Program-made: the position numbers and the translations under genes
Assembly: GCA_964404605.1 (NCBI GenBank)
Contig: CAYOKT010000049.1
Coordinates: 1-21,719 of the forward strand
Origin: CAYOKT01 sp964404605
GTDB taxonomy: Bacteria; Electryoneota; Electryoneia; Electryoneales; Electryoneaceae
Length of the DNA: 21,719 bases
Direction: 5' to 3'
In this document: positions 1 through 6,336 of the stretch, piece after piece
How the letters are laid out: every line of letters begins with the position of its first letter
Numbering within the stretch: position 1 is the stretch's first letter
The notes under the pieces: generated by a model
What the model was told of the DNA's origin: nothing
Databases searched by the model: none
Seen by the model: the letters and a program-made list of their open reading frames with translations, nothing else

Positions 1-56
1 CTGGCAGAGCGGCTTCCCCACCCGTAGATTGCCCCGTCAACTTGGACCGCCCGCCG

Positions 57-1268
57 ATGACCCTGCGCAAGCTGTTTCAGACACGTGACCTGACCCTGCT
101 CTGGGCGGGGCAGGTGATCAGCCAGAGCGGCGACTCCATCTACCTGATCGGGCTGCTCTGGCTGGCGTTGGAGCTCTCCGCCTCGAAGACGGTCACCGGC
201 CTGGTGGCGATGTCCGCCTACCTCCCGGCGATGCTCTTCGCCCTCGCCGCCGGGGTGGCCGCCGACCGCCATGACCGCCGGCGGGTGATGCTCGCCGCGG
301 ACGCCGTCCGCGCCGTCGCCGTCCTCGGCATCCCGTTGGCGGCGCTGCTCGGCCGGTTGAGCCCGGCCCTCCTCGCGGCGGATGCCTTCGCCATCGCCAT
401 CGCGGCCACCTTCTTCAACCCCGCGCGCGATGCGGTAATCCCGCAGATCGTACCCCGCGAGGGGCTGCTCCGCGCCAACTCCCTGGTCCAGACCTCGTGG
501 CAGCTAGCGATGCTCCTCGGCCCCGCCGCGGCGGGGGTTCTCCTCCACCGGGTGGGCAACATCCACCTCTTCACCGCCGATGCCGGGGCCTATGTCTTCT
601 CCTTCCTCTGCATTCTCCTTCTCCGTCCCCGGTCGCAACCCGCGCCGACCGAAGAGCGGAAGCCGGGGCTGCACGAGGTCCTCGAGGGGCTGCGCTATGT
701 CCTCCGCCAGCCGGTGATCCTGCCCCTGCTGCTGATCACCGTCGCCGACAACCTGTTCATCATGGGCCCGGCGATCGTCGGCACCCCGGTCTTCATCAAG
801 GATGTGCTCTCCGGACGGGCGCAGGACTACGCCCTCATCCAGGCCTGTTACGCGGTGGGGATGCTGGCCGGCACCGCCTGGCTGGTCACCTTCGGCGGCA
901 GGATACGAAAGGGAAAGCTGCTCCTGGTCGGGATGTTCCTCGACGGCATCACTTTCGTGCCCTTCTTCTTCATCCGCAGCCTGCCGGTGCTCGCCGCGGC
1001 GACCATCGTGCACGCGATGGCGATCCCCCTGCTCACCGTGCCGCGCGCCTCGCTGATCCAGGGCATCGTGCCGCAGCGGATGACCGGCCGGGTGTTCGCC
1101 CTGGTCAGCCTCGCGGTGACCGGCATGTCGGCGGTCTCTTCCGGGATCACCGGCGTGGTGCTGGAGTGGGTCCCCGCACCGACCCTGTTCCTCGCCATCG
1201 GGCTCTCCGGCGCCCTCTGCGGCGTGCTCGGACTGGCGCTGATGAAAGACCTCCGCCGGGCGGGGTGA
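57..1268 (+). CDS. MFS transporter, MFS_3/EntS-like exporter
   Basis: Inner-membrane major facilitator protein of about 403 residues with alternating hydrophobic segments that fit 11-12 transmembrane helices. Between helices 2 and 3 it has the MFS motif-A-like loop AADRHDRRRVML (about residues 69-80). The FNPARDAVIPQIV stretch and the following helix resemble the MFS_3/enterobactin-exporter (EntS) group of drug or siderophore exporters. I chose ATG 57 because the protein then begins MTLRKLFQTRDLTLLW, the usual start of this family; a TTG at 42 would add five residues. Neither start has a clear Shine-Dalgarno sequence. The substrate cannot be told from sequence. It lies 80 nt upstream of a putative copper lipoprotein/receptor pair on the same strand, but a strong hairpin separates them, so co-transcription is uncertain. 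The family call is firm; the direction of transport and the substrate are inference. Confidence 0.85.
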   Translation: MTLRKLFQTRDLTLLWAGQVISQSGDSIYLIGLLWLALELSASKTVTGLVAMSAYLPAMLFALAAGVAADRHDRRRVMLAADAVRAVAVLGIPLAALLGRLSPALLAADAFAIAIAATFFNPARDAVIPQIVPREGLLRANSLVQTSWQLAMLLGPAAAGVLLHRVGNIHLFTADAGAYVFSFLCILLLRPRSQPAPTEERKPGLHEVLEGLRYVLRQPVILPLLLITVADNLFIMGPAIVGTPVFIKDVLSGRAQDYALIQACYAVGMLAGTAWLVTFGGRIRKGKLLLVGMFLDGITFVPFFFIRSLPVLAAATIVHAMAIPLLTVPRASLIQGIVPQRMTGRVFALVSLAVTGMSAVSSGITGVVLEWVPAPTLFLAIGLSGALCGVLGLALMKDLRRAG

Positions 1269-1304
1269 GGAGGCGAAGGCACGGTGCAGCGAGTTATCTT
1301 TCCT

Positions 1305-1327
1305 GACCGCCCGGCGGCCGGGCGGTC
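1305..1327. promoter_or_regulatory. Perfect 10-bp inverted repeat between MFS gene and copper lipoprotein gene
   Basis: The arms 1305-1314 (GACCGCCCGG) and 1318-1327 (CCGGGCGGTC) are exactly complementary with a 3-nt CGG loop. The hairpin begins 36 nt after the MFS stop codon and ends 21 nt before the lipoprotein start. No T-run follows on either strand, so it is not a textbook intrinsic terminator. It could stop or slow transcription from the MFS gene, stabilise an mRNA end, or be an operator for a dimeric regulator of the downstream pair. The sequence does not decide between these. Confidence 0.5.
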
Positions 1328-1348
1328 GAACGCAACGTAGGGGGGTTC

Positions 1349-2191
1349 ATGTTTCAGACGCGTGTATGGTCCTGCATCCGGGGGCTTCTGCTCTCCCTGA
1401 CACTGCTTTTCCTCACCGGGTGCAGCGAGGAGGAGAACCCGGCCGGCGAATCCACGCCGACGGACCCCGCCGCCGGCTTGATCGCGTACGGGGAGGTCGC
1501 CGGCGACGGCTTCACCGCGAAGCTGTTCGCCGCCGACAGCCTCAAGGTCGGGATGAACGATGTAGTGGTCATGTTCATCGATGCAGGCGGCGAATCCCTC
1601 CTGCCCGACAGCATCGCCTACCTGCCGATGATGCACATGATGGAGATGGACCATAGCTGCCCGCACGGCTCCTTCGTCCCGATGGAATCCAGGTACTCGT
1701 TCTACGCCGCGGAGACGATGTTCATCATGCCCAGCGGGATGATGGGCACCTGGGACCTCGAGTTGACGGTCACCGCCGCTCCGGGCGGGGAGGCCGACAC
1801 GGTGGTCTTTGAGGATGTCCTCGTCCTCGACTCCCCCTGGATGCAGCGGTTCACCTACGAACCCGGGGAGGGCGACCCGGTCTATTACTTCACCGCGCTG
1901 GAGGGGCTGGAAGACCCTATCGTCGGCCTGAACCCGGTGCGTCTGTCCATCGCCCGGCGCGAGACGTTGACCGACTTCCCCTTCGTCGAGGACCTCACGG
2001 TGACCGTGGAGACCTACATGCCCTCCATGGGGCACGGCTCCACCGGTAACGTCGACCCGTCGGGCAGCGGCGGCGGGCATTACGAGGGCGTGGTCGCCTT
2101 CAACATGACCGGCGACTGGGAGGTCACCTTCGCGGTCACGGACACCAGCGGCACGGAACTGGGGCAAGTCGTCTATGCGCTGGTCTTCTGA
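1349..2191 (+). CDS. Met/His-rich lipoprotein with two FixH/YtkA-like domains, putative copper-binding
   Basis: 280 residues. A hydrophobic signal segment (about residues 10-24) ends in the lipobox LTGC with Cys25 as the lipidated residue, then an acidic, Pro/Gly-rich spacer. Two repeats of a beta-sandwich unit follow, resembling the FixH/YtkA-like family. The first (about 55-145) has PMMHMMEMDHSCPH at 93-106 and MPSGMMGTWDLEL near 127-139. The second (about 195-280) has YMPSMGHGS at 223-231, a Gly-rich loop with His244, and MTGDWEVTF near 253-261. Clustered Met, His and Cys are typical ligands for Cu(I)/Cu(II) in the periplasm. The start is ATG 1349 after a G-run. Its 3' end overlaps the next gene, a copper-type TonB receptor, by 17 nt, which implies translational coupling and a shared task. 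Copper binding is inferred; it could also be a lipoprotein of other function. Confidence 0.8.
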   Translation: MFQTRVWSCIRGLLLSLTLLFLTGCSEEENPAGESTPTDPAAGLIAYGEVAGDGFTAKLFAADSLKVGMNDVVVMFIDAGGESLLPDSIAYLPMMHMMEMDHSCPHGSFVPMESRYSFYAAETMFIMPSGMMGTWDLELTVTAAPGGEADTVVFEDVLVLDSPWMQRFTYEPGEGDPVYYFTALEGLEDPIVGLNPVRLSIARRETLTDFPFVEDLTVTVETYMPSMGHGSTGNVDPSGSGGGHYEGVVAFNMTGDWEVTFAVTDTSGTELGQVVYALVF

Positions 2192-4427
2192 CTCCCGCCC
2201 CACGACGCTTCTCCTCGCCGCGCTGCTCTGCCTGGCCGCGCGCGCGACCCCGGCGCCGGGCGCGAAGCCCGGCGGCTCAATCCGGGGCATCGTGACCGAT
2301 GAGGTCACCCGCGCCCCCCTGGAAGGCGCCCATGTCTGGATCGAGGGCACCTCGCTCGGCACCGCCACCGACGCCTCGGGCCGCTTCCTGCTGACCGGCG
2401 CCATTCCCGCCTCGGGCACCCTGCGCATCACGATGCTCGGCTACCAGGCGAAGAACATCGAGTACTCGGCCGGCGGGCCGCGACCGCTCACCATCGCGCT
2501 GCGCCCGGTCGTTCTCGACATGGGGCGTGTGCTGGTGTTCTCCGCGCCCCGCGAGGAGGAGGCGCCCGGTCTCGCCTGGGGGCGGGAGGCTTCCCCGAAC
2601 ACCGAGGAGGCCCTCGCCTCGCTGGAAGGGGTGGACCTGCTCCGCCGGGGCGCTTTCGGGCAGGAACCGGTCCTGCGCGGTCTCTCCGGCGGGCGGGTGA
2701 CGATGCTGGTGGACGGCATGCGGGTGTTCGGCGCCTGCACCGACCGGATGGACCCCGCGACCAGCTATGTCGATCTCGACGCCCTCGGCCGGGCCTCCAT
2801 CCACCAGGGCGCCTTCGCCCCGCAGCACAGCGGCGCGATCGGCGGCACGGTGGCGTTGGAACACCGCAAACCCGCGTTCGCCGGGAGTCCCGCCTTCAGC
2901 TACGGGTTCGGCTCCGGGTACCGATGGGGGGAGAACGCCGGAAAGCTCCAGGGCCGCCTCGCCTGGTCCGCGCCGGGAGACGCCGTGCAGCTCCAGGGGG
3001 TCTATCGAAAGGCGGAGGACTACCGGGCCCCGGACGGCGTGGTGAGCTACAGCGGCTATGAGAAGCTGAACGGTTCGCTGGTGTGGCTGCATCGAACCGG
3101 CCGCGGCCAGCGGGTCGCCCTCGAACTCCTCTCCGACGACGCCTGGAATATCGGCTATGCGGCCCTGCCGATGGATGTCGGCTACGCCCGGTTCCGCAGC
3201 GCCTCGCTCGCCTGGTCCGGCTCGCGGATCGCCCGGCGGGTGCCCGGTGCACGGGTGATGGTCTACCACAACCGCGTCGACCACTGGATGGACGACAGCA
3301 AGCGGCGTGACCTGCTGATGGGGATGCGGATGGACATGCCCGGCCGGACCCGCACCACGGGGGTGACCTCCGCCCTCCGCTTCCTCCCCGGCGGGGACTG
3401 GACCGGCACGGCGGGTTTCGAGGCTTTCAGCACCTCCTTCTTCGCCGACATGACCATGTACCCCGCCGGCGGCGCGCCGATGTACCTGGTCACCTGGCCG
3501 GACGTGCTGACCACCTCCCTGGCCCCCACCCTCGCGCTCCGGGGCGTCCTCGGACCGTTGAACGCCGCCCTCTCCCTGCGGTACGAACTGCACGCCAGCG
3601 AGGCGCGCGACCCGCAGGGCGTCCGGCAACTCGAGACGGAGTACCCGCGTGTGGACAACCGCCGCCGCGATTCGCTCCCGGGCGCTTCCCTCTCGCTGGC
3701 GTGGAACCTCCTCCCCGGCTGGACCAGCACGATCGCCTACGCCTACGGCACGCGCCCGCCGACGGTTACCGAGGCTTACGGTTATTACCTCTACGACGCC
3801 TCCGACGGGTATCTCTACGTGGGCAACCCCGCCCTCCGCCCGGAGCGCTCCCACCAGGTCGAGTGGCGCAACCGCTTCCACGCCGGAAGGGCGACGCTGG
3901 AGGTCACCGCCTACCATTACCTCATCCGGGACGCGGTCTATGGTGCGGTGTCCGAATCCGGCGTTCCCCTCCCCTTCGCCGCCGGGTGGAAACACTATGA
4001 GAACGCGGCGGAAGCCACGCTCGACGGCGTGGAGCTGTCCGCCCTGGTGCCGGTAGGATCCGGGCTGGCCTTCTACGGCGGGCTGAACGCCCAGGTCGGG
4101 GTGCTGCGCGACGAACAGGACTACCTGCCGATGATGCCGCCCCCCGAGGGGCACGCGGCGTTGAGATGGCGGCATGGCGAGTCGGTGAGCGAGGTCAGGC
4201 TGCGCGGCGCCCTCGCCCAGCGCCGCAACTCCTCCCTCGCGCGCGAACAGGAAACCGCGGCCTGGGCCGTGCTCGGACTCTCCCACGGGGCGGCCCTGGT
4301 GGAGGGGGTGACACTCTCCCTCGCGGTGGACAACCTGGCCGACACCCGCTACCGTGAACACCTCGACTGGGGCCTGACCCCCCGCCCCGGCCGGACCTGG
4401 TCGGTCGCCCTGCGGCTGGACCGGTGA
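2175..4427 (+). CDS. TonB-dependent outer-membrane receptor, OprC/NosA-like copper importer
   Basis: 750 residues. After a signal peptide (about 1-28) comes a carboxypeptidase-regulatory-like domain (about 34-113, GIVTDEVTRAPLEGAHVWIEG), a TonB-box-like segment near 115-124, a plug (about 130-232, with LRGLSGGRVTMLVDGMR) and a 22-strand-type barrel to the C-terminus, including TRPPTVTEAY and a late AVDNLADTRYREH segment. The plug has Cys188-x3-Met192 and the barrel has His370-x-Met372. This C-x3-M plus H-x-M pair, about 178 residues apart, matches what I recall of the OprC copper site (C143, M147, H323, M325). The receptor would use TonB energy to bring copper into the periplasm, probably handing it to the Met-rich lipoprotein whose gene overlaps its start by 17 nt. 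The TonB-receptor call is firm; copper specificity is inferred from the motif and the neighbour. Confidence 0.92.
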   Translation: MRWSSDSRPTTLLLAALLCLAARATPAPGAKPGGSIRGIVTDEVTRAPLEGAHVWIEGTSLGTATDASGRFLLTGAIPASGTLRITMLGYQAKNIEYSAGGPRPLTIALRPVVLDMGRVLVFSAPREEEAPGLAWGREASPNTEEALASLEGVDLLRRGAFGQEPVLRGLSGGRVTMLVDGMRVFGACTDRMDPATSYVDLDALGRASIHQGAFAPQHSGAIGGTVALEHRKPAFAGSPAFSYGFGSGYRWGENAGKLQGRLAWSAPGDAVQLQGVYRKAEDYRAPDGVVSYSGYEKLNGSLVWLHRTGRGQRVALELLSDDAWNIGYAALPMDVGYARFRSASLAWSGSRIARRVPGARVMVYHNRVDHWMDDSKRRDLLMGMRMDMPGRTRTTGVTSALRFLPGGDWTGTAGFEAFSTSFFADMTMYPAGGAPMYLVTWPDVLTTSLAPTLALRGVLGPLNAALSLRYELHASEARDPQGVRQLETEYPRVDNRRRDSLPGASLSLAWNLLPGWTSTIAYAYGTRPPTVTEAYGYYLYDASDGYLYVGNPALRPERSHQVEWRNRFHAGRATLEVTAYHYLIRDAVYGAVSESGVPLPFAAGWKHYENAAEATLDGVELSALVPVGSGLAFYGGLNAQVGVLRDEQDYLPMMPPPEGHAALRWRHGESVSEVRLRGALAQRRNSSLAREQETAAWAVLGLSHGAALVEGVTLSLAVDNLADTRYREHLDWGLTPRPGRTWSVALRLDR

Positions 4428-4544
4428 CGCCGCCGCCGGATATCCTCCCCGAAGGAAACAGCGAACCCCCGGGGGAATCCAGCGATAAGGAAGACGAACC
4501 GATGCCCGGGGGCCGGGTGACCCCGGACGAGGCGCCTTCAGGGC
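4428..4544. other. Convergent intergenic region, no clear terminator
   Basis: This 117-nt gap lies between the converging receptor gene and the CoA-binding protein gene. It holds a short perfect palindrome CCCCCGGGGG near 4467-4476 and a small CCGGG/CCCGG hairpin near 4514-4527. Neither has a T-run, so no intrinsic terminator can be called on either strand. Confidence 0.4.
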
Positions 4545-5012
4545 TTACTTCGGGTAGAGCCCGACCAGCTTCCAGACCGCGCCGTGCAGCTTGTGGATGA
4601 AGGCGGAATCCTCGAGGAACATGTGGGGGCAGTAGCCCGCGACGAGCTGGATGTCATGTTGCGCGGCGAGTTCCAGCACCGAAGCATCCAGCTCCCTCGG
4701 ACCGGTGATACCGTACACCCAGACCCGTTTCACACCGGCCTCGATGCAGTCCAGCAGCGCCGATTCGGCCCGCTCCTTCGGCAGCATGAGCAGGGCGGCC
4801 TCGGGCGCCGGATCGACATCCTGGACCCTCCGGAAACAGGGCCTTTCCCCGATCGCATCCGCCTCGTGATGGACCGGAATCATGGTGTAGCCGGTCTTCT
4901 CCATCCTCCGGAAGAGGTCGCGGGAAAAGTCGTTCTCCTCACGAGACACGCCGACCATCGCGATCCGCCCCGAGGTGAGAAAGCCGGTGATGTCCTCTCG
5001 CTTCTGAATCAA
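4545..5012 (-). CDS. CoA-binding domain protein (CoA_binding_2 / YccU-like)
   Basis: A small cytoplasmic Rossmann-fold protein of about 155 residues, as long as the single CoA-binding domain found alone in many bacteria. The nucleotide-binding start is GRIAMVGVSRE (about residues 15-25), then a second strand YTMIPVHHEA, then ALLMLPKERAESAL and VKRVWVYG. The end AGYCPHMFLEDSAFIHKLHG is typical of stand-alone members. The fold resembles the CoA-binding part of succinyl-CoA synthetase alpha, but the catalytic parts are absent, and the role of such proteins is poorly known. The start is uncertain because there is no early ATG. I chose TTG 5012, which has a G-rich stretch just upstream; TTG 5027 would add five residues. 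It is transcribed away from the N gap and toward the receptor gene, and nothing near it points to a pathway. Confidence 0.8.
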   Translation of the reverse strand: MIQKREDITGFLTSGRIAMVGVSREENDFSRDLFRRMEKTGYTMIPVHHEADAIGERPCFRRVQDVDPAPEAALLMLPKERAESALLDCIEAGVKRVWVYGITGPRELDASVLELAAQHDIQLVAGYCPHMFLEDSAFIHKLHGAVWKLVGLYPK

Positions 5013-5070
5013 GGTCCACCCCCCCAACGTGTGCAGAAGAAACCCGGGTCAAGCCTGGGTCACCCGGCGT

Positions 5071-5101
5071 TTCGAGATTCTTCACTGCGTTCAGAATGAC
5101 A
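5071..5101. repeat. Dispersed-repeat-like motif (ATTCT...AGAAT)
   Basis: On the minus strand this reads as GTCATTCTGAACGCAGTGA followed by AGAATCTCG. Closely similar short sequences are, from general knowledge, scattered many times through intergenic regions of assorted bacterial genomes. Within it ATTCT and AGAAT form a short inverted pair. Only one copy is in this window, so its repeat status here is inferred. Confidence 0.45.
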
Positions 5102-5201
5102 ATCTTAGCCAACCTCTGGGAAATAACGCTTCTTGTTGTGAATAAGATTACGTTTCAGGTTCTTGTGGTAATTTACGTTCGTCATGGAAACCCCTATGAA
5201 A

Positions 5202-5221
5202 CCCGGGACTGAAGTCCCGGG
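5202..5221. repeat. Perfect 9-bp inverted repeat, REP-like, next to the assembly gap
   Basis: CCCGGGACT (5202-5210) and AGTCCCGGG (5213-5221) are exact reverse complements with a 2-nt GA centre. They are followed by GGGCCACCC (5219-5227), which recurs at 5235-5243 right at the first N. The palindrome plus tandem-like unit beside a gap fits a dispersed or tandem repeat that stopped the assembler. Confidence 0.55.
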
Positions 5222-5243
5222 CCACCCATCCGCCGGGCCACCC

Positions 5244-5343
5244 NNNNNNNNNNNNNNNNNNNNNNNNNNNNNNNNNNNNNNNNNNNNNNNNNNNNNNNNN
5301 NNNNNNNNNNNNNNNNNNNNNNNNNNNNNNNNNNNNNNNNNNN
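5244..5343. other. Assembly gap (100 N)
   Basis: Exactly 100 undetermined bases, the conventional size for a scaffold gap of unknown length. The real distance and content here are unknown, and the link between the copper/CoA-binding region and the ribosomal cluster depends on scaffolding. Confidence 0.98.
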
Positions 5344-5421
5344 CACCCTTGTCGGGGCAAAACGGGCTGCAGTGTCATCAACCGTCTTCGTGGAGAAGCA
5401 GCGCGCTCGACGGGGCCGGTG

Positions 5422-6273
5422 TCAGTCCTTCTTCTCGTCCCCGGAAGCGCTCTCCTCGCCGCCTTTCTCCCCGGCGGTATCCTCGCCGGCGGGTTTCTCT
5501 CCGGCTTCGGCCTCGGCGCTCTTCCCCTCGGCGGCGGGGGCGGCCTCTTCCGTCTTGGTTTCCCCGGATTTCGCCTTCGGCTCGGCCTTCTTTACGGCTG
5601 CCTTCGGCTTCGCGGGTTTGGCCGCCTCGGGCTTCTCCCCCTCTCCCTCCACGGGAGCATCCTCCGCCTTCGCCTTCGGCGCGCTCTTCTTCTCCGCCTT
5701 GGCGGCCGCGGGCTTCTTCGCGGGCGCAGCCTTCTTGGGCTTCTCTTCCGCGGCGGGAGTCGCCTCCTCGGCCTCGGCCTCCGCGGCAGTCTCCTCCGCC
5801 GTCACCTCGCCTGCGGCCGTCTCCGTGGCGGCCTCCGCCGCTTCGGTCGCGGCTGCGGCTTCCGCCTTGGCGGCCTTCTTCTCGCGGCGTTTGCGGGCCT
5901 TGCTCGGCTCATCGGTGGCGAAGCCGACCAGCTCGAGGACCGCCATCGGGGCGTTATCGCCGGGCCGGTTGTCTAGGTGGATGATCCGTGTATAGCCGCC
6001 GTTCCGGTCGCGGAACTTCGGACCGATCTCGTCGAACAGGATCCTGACCACCGGTTTCTGCGGGATCTTCTTCAGCACCTGCCGCCGTGCGGCGAGGTCG
6101 CCGCGCCGGGCGAAGGTGATCATCCGCTCGATGAACGGGCGCGCCTTTTTCGCCTTCGGCAGCGTGGTGATAATCTTCTTGTGGGTGAACAACGCGCCGG
6201 CGAGGTTCGCCAGCAGCGCGCGCCGGTGGGACGCCGTGCGGTTCAGGCCCACGTTACTCTTGCGGTGACGCAC
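5422..6273 (-). CDS. rplQ: 50S ribosomal protein L17 (bL17) with very long Ala/Lys/Glu C-terminal tail
   Basis: Large-subunit protein near the peptide exit region. The core is residues 1-118, starting VRHRKSNVGLNRTASHRRAL (initiator Met from GTG) with the family segments LFTHKKIITTLPKAKKARP and AVLELVGF. The GTG at 6273 was chosen because the family begins exactly there and AGGGAG sits 6 nt upstream; a longer in-frame opening to 6327 has no family match. The whole protein is 283 residues, while most bacterial L17 are about 115-130. Residues about 120-283 are a low-complexity tail of Ala, Lys, Glu and Pro, likely disordered. Such tails are known on L17 in several Bacteroidota and relatives. 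It is the last gene of the alpha operon, 63 nt after rpoA. Confidence 0.96.
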   Translation of the reverse strand: MRHRKSNVGLNRTASHRRALLANLAGALFTHKKIITTLPKAKKARPFIERMITFARRGDLAARRQVLKKIPQKPVVRILFDEIGPKFRDRNGGYTRIIHLDNRPGDNAPMAVLELVGFATDEPSKARKRREKKAAKAEAAAATEAAEAATETAAGEVTAEETAAEAEAEEATPAAEEKPKKAAPAKKPAAAKAEKKSAPKAKAEDAPVEGEGEKPEAAKPAKPKAAVKKAEPKAKSGETKTEEAAPAAEGKSAEAEAGEKPAGEDTAGEKGGEESASGDEKKD

Positions 6274-6336
6274 GTCTTGCTCCCTGCTGAGCCTCCCGGG
6301 ACCGGCCCGGGAACGGCCGGAGGGCACCGCGCCGGA

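Larger units (their letters stand above)
5028..5421. other. Gene-free stretch with repeats and scaffold gap
   Basis: No coding region is convincing here. It holds an inverted repeat near 5044-5068, a dispersed-repeat-like motif (5071-5101), an AT-richer patch (about 5100-5190) that stands out from the GC-rich surroundings and could hold the promoter of the CoA-binding gene, a perfect palindrome (5202-5221), 100 N, and 78 nt after the rplQ stop. I see no sure promoter and no T-run terminator after rplQ. Confidence 0.6.

Noticed and set aside
497..1306. A 269-codon plus-strand frame inside the MFS gene
   Set aside because: Its Arg/Pro/Gly-rich translation is typical of an out-of-frame reading of a GC-rich gene, and the MFS frame fits a known family.
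848..2431. A 527-codon minus-strand open frame spanning the MFS, lipoprotein and receptor genes
   Set aside because: It crosses three well-supported genes and their spacer, has Arg/Gly/Val/His-rich shadow composition and no family match.
2277..4361. A 694-codon open frame on the minus strand opposite the TonB receptor
   Set aside because: In GC-rich DNA the antisense frame of a real gene often stays open. Its translation has no recognisable domain, while the plus strand encodes a full receptor.
4428..4544. Intrinsic terminator between the converging genes
   Set aside because: Short GC palindromes are present but there is no T-run on either strand.
5184..5984. An open frame running through the N gap into the antisense of rplQ
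   Set aside because: It depends on 100 undetermined bases, and the rest is a Ser/Pro/Arg-rich antisense of the low-complexity L17 tail.
6274..6327. A longer start for L17 at 6327
   Set aside because: The family begins at the VRHRKSNVGL residues encoded from GTG 6273, which has a good ribosome site.
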